From assembly GCA_015501055.1 (NCBI GenBank), contig JADNYV010000616.1, forward strand, positions 1-19,963: a DNA stretch of 19,963 nucleotides, in the 5' to 3' direction. The DNA is from Mucidula mucida (lineage: Eukaryota; Basidiomycota; Agaricomycetes; Agaricales; Physalacriaceae). The position numbers were made by a program, and so were the translations under genes. The notes under the pieces are model-generated. The model had not been told where the DNA came from. It worked only from the letters and a program-made list of their open reading frames with translations, and did not search any database. Within the stretch, counting starts at the first letter, position 1. Each line of letters begins with the position of its first letter. Below, one piece after another: positions 9,690 through 16,519 of the stretch.

Positions 9690-10759
9690 GGTGGTAGTCA
9701 GAAAGTGAACAATGAGTAACAAAGAAACGACGCCGCATATTATATACCGCGCGAAGAGCAGTCACGGGAGCAAGAGCAGTCCACTTACTGGGTTACTTAA
9801 ATGGGAGTACAATGGAACAATGAATCGAGTGATCGTGGTGGTGATAAAGAGAGAGACGTATCACATGACCCTGGGTGTCCTCTTTTCGGCCAAATGGCAC
9901 TTTCGGAGTTTCCCGGCACTCTGAAATTGGCGTCCAACTAGTCTACTACCATTGCTACAAAATGTGCTGTGGCATTATTGCATGATCTTCTTTCTGTTCT
10001 AGTTTAATGGCCTGACTGGTATGATTTTTAGAGCGTCAGAGGCTACCGACATTATCAAGACCAAATCAACACAGTAAGGTGCCCAAAGCTGTCGACCCGT
10101 CGTTATAGTAAATACTGTCGCTGAATTAATACTCTCTTCCAATGATGTTCATTCCCTTTACAGTAGGAGCAAATATTCACTCCTCGATATCGTCGGCTGC
10201 GTATAGTTGCGACCAAGCCGCGCCTGAGTCCTAAAACTTCAGTCCTGTGGTACGGCTCTTTCAGAGACATGTCCGCTCTTGGCTGGGCTGCACGGTAATG
10301 CACGTTGTAATGTTTTTCCGACGCCGAAACAGTTCTTGATGTGCGGCCGGAGAATCTCAGCACGTCTCATGAAGACGCATCTTTGTGTCTGAATAGCCTG
10401 GAAAGCGCAGGCCCTAGAAATTCGAATTGTCTCGCGGGCAGTGTCTGAATGGGCTGGCTCCTATCAATTCTATGATACCTTGATTGGTGACTGTTTTGGC
10501 AATGTCGTGCACAATTTCCCAAAGCGCCTCAGTCCTGCCTTGCTCAGATCAGCCTTAGTTGAGGTCTGACACCATGGAGTGGTACGCAGGGAGGTTACTC
10601 ACCGGGGGCGTAGGACTGCATCCTAGCACTAGCGCACGACTGTTCAACTCTGGTGATCCCGTTTTGTGATCGGCCGATCACACCCTTCCCAATAAGATCA
10701 CATCGCCTCAAAACAATCTTCCAGCCTTCCGCTCGTTCAATCTGCTCCCTCCCGGGCGC
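9690..10759. other. Intergenic region, no gene seen
   Basis: This is about 1.07 kb between the FunK1 start codon and the U6 gene. Its left end must contain the FunK1 promoter. Two imperfect copies of a 17-nt motif (GTGTCTGAAT.G.CTGG) lie near 10386 and 10441. An 18-bp perfect palindrome sits at 10665-10682. Short frames such as 10103-10363 on the minus strand show nothing recognisable. I see no tRNA cloverleaf. Confidence 0.4.
10665..10682. repeat. 18-bp perfect palindrome
   Basis: The sequence TGTGATCGGCCGATCACA is its own reverse complement over all 18 bases; the next base on each side breaks the symmetry. It lies about 80-100 bases beyond the 3' end of the U6 gene. It could be a dimeric factor binding site, but no function can be assigned. 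Confidence 0.6.
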
Positions 10760-10768
10760 AAAACAAAA
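10760..10768 (-). terminator. Likely Pol III terminator of U6
   Basis: Two TTTT runs separated by a single G, read on the minus strand, lie about 90 nt after the start of the second U6 exon. This is what Pol III needs to stop. Confidence 0.55.
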
Positions 10769-10939
10769 TAAATATTGTGATCCATTGGATCAGCCACTCT
10801 GAAACAGCGTGTCATCCTTGTGCAGGGGCCATGCTAATCTTCTCTGTATCGTTCCCTGATGAACGTAATCAGCTTGATTAGACAATTCCTGATCGGGAGA
10901 TCGACATACAATTTTTTCGTATGTCACCCCGAAGGGGAC
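10769..10939 (-). ncRNA. U6 spliceosomal snRNA gene, interrupted by an intron
   Basis: The minus strand from 10855 down reads GGAACGATACAGAGAAGATT, then AGCATGGCCCCTGCACAAGG, then ATGACACGC. This is the nearly invariant U6 core: the ACAGAGA box, the AGC triad and the internal stem-loop. The expected 5' end is not directly upstream. It is found 54 nt further on, at 10939-10910: GTCCCCTTCGGGGTGAC, a 6-bp hairpin with a UUCG loop and one bulge, followed by ATACGAAAAAATT. Removing 10909-10856 joins AAAAATT to GGAACGATACAGAGA, the standard U6 order. The 5' end is put at the hairpin base. The 3' end is less sure: T-runs on the minus strand at 10768-10765 and 10763-10760 are likely Pol III terminators. 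Spliced length is about 117 nt. U6 forms the catalytic RNA core of the spliceosome with U2. I see no TATA box 25-30 nt upstream. Confidence 0.9.
10856..10909 (-). other. mRNA-type intron inside the U6 snRNA gene
   Basis: The 54-nt insert begins GTATGTCG and ends GTTCATCAG. It has TCTAATC and GCTGATTAC as branch-point candidates in its second half, the same design as the protein-gene introns around it. Excision restores an uninterrupted U6 sequence exactly. The insertion point is 8 nt before ACAGAGA. Confidence 0.85.
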
Positions 10940-11189
10940 ATAAAGCTTTACGAAAGTAGGGTGGACATGGCGGGTCGTTTTGTATTGCGTTTGATCCACA
11001 GAGTTGAGGGGTTGCCATATATACATCTCCTCAGCTGTCAACGGGATGATTCGAGCTTGATCGGGAGCATCTATAGCAGCAGCGTCTCAGCCATGCGCCT
11101 CTGACACCCGTATTGTTTCAACAAAGCTTCCTTGATACTTTGTGACACAGACGTCGTTGCATTCATCCGCGTATTTAAATCATGGCGGG

Positions 11190-11640
11190 CAACAGCTCTT
11201 CGTTACCGAACTTTCTTCGCTCTGCAAGGCTCATTTCGTTAGCCCGCAATCTGCGCGTCCCTTCCTCTCCTCTCTCTTTTACAGCTTTTCCGCTGATTCC
11301 GCCTTCGTGTTGCTGCCCATCATGAGTAATGTCACTCGGGTTCAAACAACCGAAGTCAATCCGCTTCTGTAACGCCACACGTTTCCTACAGGCTTTTCCG
11401 AATGTCAGAGAGCTATCTATTTTGACCCCATTCCTGCATACACATCCCCAAGCTTGATGAAGAGATGTCGATTCTCTTATGGGATGGTCAGTAATCTCGG
11501 AGATGCATGCTCTCCCCCTGCCTTCGCTGGTGACCTCTCTAATCTGGAGGAATTCGTGGTTCAGTTGCGGATGGATCAAGTGGCGTGTGGTCCAAAGTCG
11601 CTACCTGACCTTGATAAATCCTCCTCCTTTCACGCAGCCA
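11190..11640 (+). pseudogene. Decayed F-box gene fragment related to the 2777-4278 gene
   Basis: Three short blocks in shifting frames match consecutive parts of the F-box protein at 2777-4278. ADSAFVLLPIMSNVTRVQ (about 11290-11350) matches NDSDFDVVLPIMSNATSLQ. NATRFLQAFPNVRELS (about 11371-11420), in another frame, matches SHTARFLASFPNITHLS. MKRCRFSYG followed by DLSNLEEFVVQLR (about 11457-11570), in yet another frame, matches LRKCTFSLWG and NLSQLEEIWIEE. Order and spacing are kept, while stops (for example 11370 and 11455) and frame shifts break the reading. The matched part covers about residues 125-230 of the intact protein. No F-box motif or C-terminal exon is recognisable. The ends of the feature are approximate. 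This is a dead paralogue or a fragment moved by duplication. Confidence 0.7.
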
Positions 11641-11887
11641 GACATGATGTGAAGTCTGATACGGTTCGTCTACAATGTAAACCCTCCCGTCCCGGCCTGA
11701 TACCCCATCAGAGTAGTGACGAATACACCATCCATGTACTGAAGTTTATAGGTGGATAGGTAGACCCACCGCTTTTACTTCGGCCTCAAATATAGACGAT
11801 GCGTGGGTTGTCGGATTACTTAAGCACCGCCAAGAGCAACGTCCAGGCGATGTCGCGCAGCAAACCACTACTTTCTCCCAAACCACC
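11641..11887. other. Non-coding stretch before the M50B-like gene
   Basis: This is about 250 bases between the last block of the F-box remnant and the ATG of the M50B-like gene. It presumably includes that gene's promoter and 5' UTR. No specific site stands out. Confidence 0.35.
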
Positions 11888-13270
11888 ATGCCGACGATTC
11901 ATGCTGACGACGTTCACGACCTAATAACCCGAGATTTCGCCTCCCAAGTGTCTCCCAATGCCACCCAGCGAACGACGCTGATCGTCGCAGGGGTTTATAT
12001 TATTATTATTGCCATCCTGTGGTGCGTTGTACCAGCCTTTTTGTATGAGAGATTATCGTAATCGAATGTGGCTGTCAGGCATATACCATTTTTATCTTGG
12101 ATAAGTACGTGATTGTCGAAAGCGCGCAAGGTTACTCGATTGCTGACGGTTCGTGTAGTATATCCGTTCAAGTGCGTGCACGATCATTTATTTAACCTTT
12201 CGCATGCCTAATCTCGACCTTAGATTGCTCACCGTTGGGTTCCACGAAGTTGGTGATTTCCCAACAGGATAATGAGCGCATCGACTGAAGCTTCGCAGAT
12301 GAGCCATGCCTTCATGGGGTTGTTAACCTGCGCGCGCATTCATTCTATAGAACTCGATCGTACGTTTATGCCAAAGTTCTTTCCTCATCACATTGACACG
12401 CCGTTTAAGCCGACGAAGGAGGCGTGACGTCGATGTCAGGCGGCATATCTTGGTTAACACTGCCCGCTGGATACCTCGGCTCTTCATTCATCGGCGCATG
12501 CTTGATTACCTGTGGATTTAACACGAATGCGAGCAAGGTCGCTACGATCGTTCTCGCTGTCTTCTTCCTCCTCACGCTGTGGTGGGCGCGGCGTAATTGG
12601 CTGTGAGCGCAGTGTCCTATTTCTTCTACCGTCACTAATCATTATCAGGACCTGGCTTCTCATTGCCGGCATGTCGGGGCTCATCGTACTCTTCTGGTTC
12701 GTGGGCGACGGAGTTGCGTTGAGATATCTGGTACGCGTCTACCCGTCAGTGTTGTTCGCTATCCTAAGATTCACTAGGTCCTGTTCATCGGAGTGATGTC
12801 GTGTATGTATGTCTTATGGGATGTCATCGGTATGTTACTCTTCGACTGCCGTTGGTCAATCATTAAGCGAGCTGCAGACGACACCATCGCGAGGAAGGTC
12901 AACTCGTCGGACGCCTCAGCATTCGCCAAGATCTGCGGATGCTTCCCATCACAAGGTACTAGTTTTTCTTCTACTCAATTCTTGTCTGAAAACAATTTCG
13001 CTCGTCAGTTTGGGGCGTCATATGGCTGATCGTCGCATTCATCTTCTTCGCCGCCGGTATAATTGTTGGACTCGTTGCCTTCAAAGTTTGTGGTTTTCGC
13101 TACTACCCTACATTGTAATACTGATTCCCTACTAGCAAAGTGCTGAAGAACAGAAGGCAGATTCCCAAGACTTTTTGCCTACCCCAGGCAGCGGAGCATT
13201 GTCTATATCGCCGAGTAGTTTCGCTGTCAGTCTTACAGCTTGTGGTTTGGCGATACTTGGACTCCTGTAA
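11888..13270 (+). CDS. M50B-like membrane metalloprotease, 11 exons
   Basis: Exons: 11888-12021, 12079-12104, 12159-12171, 12224-12248, 12299-12359, 12410-12602, 12649-12730, 12778-12829, 12878-12955, 13009-13085 and 13136-13270. All junctions are GT..AG, with introns of 46-57 nt, and the sum is 876 nt, or 291 aa. The third exon is only 13 nt. A short polar N-terminus is followed by a first membrane segment (about 33-52), then TVGFHEMSHAF with the zinc motif HExxH at 65-69, and DPDEGG at 86-91. Next come LPAGYLGSSFIGACLI and at least four further hydrophobic segments, the last at the C-terminus. This matches the Peptidase M50B-like family of fungal and plant membrane proteins. M50 proteases cut substrates inside the membrane; the target here is unknown. 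The ATG was chosen as the first Met of the open exon. It is convergent with GPI13, 132 bp apart. Confidence 0.9.
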
Positions 13271-13402
13271 CTAGTTCCAAGTTCGACTATACCGACTAAC
13301 TTATACCATGGACTCGAGTTGTGAACTTGCCAATATTAATCGTACTTTTTACCAGTCTTGGGCCGTGTACATTCTACAACTATATAGTAGAGTATATGTG
13401 AT

Positions 13403-16400
13403 CTACGAGGTGCCTTGAAAAAGGAACGTTATTTTGGATGTTATCCTCGAGAAACCAATGCAGAACCCAATGAGAGCAGCTAGATCCACGAAAAGTACTC
13501 CAGCCACACCAGCCATGAAGCGCGGAGCGAACACTTTCCACACCATGAGGTGTCTCCTCAACACTGCAGCGCTGACGGCACTACCAAGGAGAAGCGATGT
13601 GTAGTATAACATCATCCCAATCACAGCCAAGGTTGTTTCTCCTTTGACCTTAACGTCTAGCTCTGGTTTCGCATTCTCTCTTCCAGGTACGCTCGCCATC
13701 ATTGGCGGGCGGTTCCACAGCGCAAGAAGGGGCGCAGCAAGTCCGGCCAAGAACAACGGCCCAAACGTGTTGAGTACCACAGTTATCGGAGCAAACGTAT
13801 ACGACGCCGTCGGTGTAAGAATGAACCCCGACTTCCACTGAATAGAGGATATCGTCGACTGATGCCCAGTCGAAAAGAACATCTGAAGCCCGAGCAACGC
13901 AACAGGAATGACGTCGCCAAACTGCACAGGCGGAGACTGGTCTACCGCGGTGGAGTTGCGCTGCTGCAACACAGCGGACGGCGTCGCAGAGGCAAACACC
14001 TGTTCCATGTACCGCACATCGCGCACGCTGTCCATCACCTCTAAGAATGCAACAAGTGCAAGCGCTCCTAGCCCCAATACGATTTGGGCAGAGAGCTGAC
14101 TCGCATTATATACGAGCGCAAACGCCAAAGTCCAGAAGAGAAGATAGGACGCGCCATACGCGTTGGCAAAACCGAGGACTTTGATTTGCTTCGCCTGGCT
14201 CTTGTCGAAATGCAGACACAGCGGGATGAGATACCAAAGTGCACCCCCGACGCAACAGATGAGGGTGAACGAGCCTCGGGCAAGCCATGTCCGAGTCACG
14301 CGGAGAAGGGATGTCCATCCCTCATCTCCAAGCACATTGGCCGAGTCGAGCCATTCAAGGATCCAGAAACCTGAACCGGCGAGGAGAGCAGGCCGGAGAA
14401 TGACAGGGATGAACGTCTGCGCCAGACCCAACTCGGAGCGGGATACCTTCAAGAAGTGGGTGTAAATTATATACGGTAGCGCAAACCCGAGTGGTACTGC
14501 CAATGCTAACACCAGAAGGGGTGGAGTGGGCAGTGTCGACGATGCGTAGAACGTGACATGGCAGTATGGCTGTTGTTCCTCTCGACAGACAGTGCTGATC
14601 GCCATCAGTCTGACGCAGACTGCATAGAGGAGGGAGAATCCCAAAATGCGATAGCGTAAACGTGTAGTCGGAGCTTTTATGCCCGTTAACACGAAGGGCA
14701 CTATGGAGGTCAACCCGAGATACAAGACAAGTCTATCTTCCCAAAAGGTGAACGAATTGGAAAAGAACGCGAGGGTGTGAAGGACCAAGGGTATGGGTAA
14801 CCGCCGGATGGACGCCAATATGGGAGGAGGAGAGGATATCATGAGCGCCAGACTTGAAAAGATTGGTGCCGCGAACAGGATGCAATCAAGGGCGTCGATA
14901 CCCTCGAGCTTTTCCTCCAACCCAATGAAGAGGAGCAAGCCAACGACAGCGCCTCCGGCTATCCCACGCATACAGTTGGAAAGCTGCGATGACAGATACG
15001 CGTTCCATTCGTACTTTGCAGATGAAAGGCCCATGTAGAGCGACCAGGTAGCTATAAAGCTCACGCCCAAGACAGCCAGCCCAAACGCCATACGCAAAGG
15101 ATTGAATTGTGCCCAAAGCGCGCGGCAGGTTGAGAGTGCAACACGGTTGTAGTTGGTGAGTTTCATCAGCGTGTCCTCGGTGTTGCATTTCTTACAGAGT
15201 GTAACGTCCCAGGCGCGTTGAAGCTCGTCCCAATATCCGTCGAGTTCCCCGCCGGATGCACTATCGCGATACGCTTTCAGATAGTCTCTGATCTGAAATG
15301 CGTTGAGCTTTAACGCGTCCAACAATGCTGTACCCTTGGTGTTCCTCCAAAAGAGCTCCGGGATGACTGTGCCGAGGTTGTTGAAGGGGATAGGAAGACC
15401 GAGGAGTAGAGAGATAGTGGGGAGAATGTCGATCTGCTGTACTGAACGATGCGGGAGGGAAGCTCCGGGAAATGTGGTATATTGAAGTAGACCGGACGGA
15501 GGGGCATCCCGCGATAGCTCGGGGCCTTTGCTGTATATCCACAGCGCACTGGAGGTTTCATGCTCGCCGTCGCCGCCATGGTCTCCTGTACGGTCCATAC
15601 CATGATCGCCAAGGACTACGAGCAACGTCTTCTCATCTAAGAGGTCAACTACGCGTCTGAGAACGTCGTTCATCTGTTCCAGCTTGGTCTTCATACTGGG
15701 ATGATCTGGACCAACTCTGTGACCAACGTGGTCTACGCCCAAAAAGTGTCCAACAAGGAAGTCAAAGGGTTTGGTGGGGTCCTCGAGCAGGGGGAATAAG
15801 TGTTTGATGACACCCTCGTCGACGGTATGCAGGTCCTCGACATTGAAGGAGTCGTAAGGGAAGGACATGGCAAACGAATCCGGAAAGACAGACATCCAGG
15901 TATCGTCGCCCATGAAGGCGGCCTACTATAGAGTTAATGTAGAAGCGAACCCGAAGAGGAAGGAACACGTACCGTCTTATTCGCCAGTCCCAGCTGTTTC
16001 ATGATTGAGTCTTCCTCGATAGAGGAGGCGCCAAAGTTGTTGCCCAAATCAACAAAAGTGGGTAAAGAGCCGGTGGTAAGGCCCTTGATACGCTGCAACG
16101 TCGTTGTGGGCGGGTCTGAATATGCATTGAAGATGAACGAGTGTCGTGGCCGAGCCTTGGTAAGTTCCTGCGGCAATGTAAGGATATTGTGGTGATACGG
16201 CGACGGAGGTGACGGAGGATTGAGGGACACAAAGTCGAAGCGGAGGGCGTCAATGATGAGCACGACGGCGCGCGTGTGCGTGGCCGGCACGGTACATTCG
16301 TTGTTCGCGCATGTCGTTGTCTCCGTCAACGCCAAGCGTGTCAGCAGGAACCCGCTCGTAAACAGATAGATGCCTGCCACATGCACGAATACAATCCAGG

Positions 16401-16428
16401 CAAGTATTGCCGATGAGTTGGAAAACAT
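13403..16428 (-). CDS. GPI13: GPI ethanolamine phosphate transferase 3 (Gpi13/PIG-O family)
   Basis: Two exons, 16428-15973 and 15922-13403, separated by a 50-nt intron, encode 991 aa, normal for the family. The start is ATG 16428 (MFSNSSAILAW), which puts a signal-anchor helix at about 8-30 as in homologues; the frame is open further upstream but the extra residues overlap the next promoter. The lumenal alkaline-phosphatase-like domain shows VVLIIDALRFDF (first metal Asp60), TTTLQRIKGLTTG with the likely catalytic Thr, GDDTW at 157-161, HFLGVDHVGHR (216-221 core) and LGDHGM (257-261). The FMGDDTWMSVFP and SFNVEDLHTVDEGV segments point to Gpi13/PIG-O rather than Gpi7 or Mcd4. The C-terminal 600 residues are a run of hydrophobic membrane segments. 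Known role: transfer of ethanolamine phosphate from phosphatidylethanolamine to the third mannose of the GPI precursor in the ER, the link used to attach proteins. Confidence 0.92.
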
Positions 16429-16519
16429 GAGAGAGGGAGAGGATGCCGAATTCGGTAGTAGATGTCGGGCATTACCATATTGAGTTGATCGTGCTCTTTC
16501 CCTCTTCCTCATCATTTCC
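16429..16519. promoter_or_regulatory. Short divergent promoter between GPI13 and the GH5_12 gene
   Basis: Only 91 bases separate the start codons of two divergently transcribed genes. Both 5' UTRs and core promoters must lie here or overlap the neighbouring coding sequence. The right half is pyrimidine-rich on the plus strand (CTCTTTCCCTCTTCC), as is common upstream of fungal start sites. No TATA or CCAAT box is evident. Confidence 0.5.

Noticed and set aside
9690..10759. Possible tRNA or other Pol III genes in the gene-free interval
   Set aside because: I found no convincing A/B box pair with a cloverleaf on either strand by eye.
10790..11041. 83-aa open frame on the minus strand
   Set aside because: It overlaps the U6 snRNA gene, whose conserved sequence explains this stretch far better than a protein.
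14084..14465. Open frames on the plus strand within GPI13
   Set aside because: They are antisense shadows of the long conserved GPI13 coding exon.
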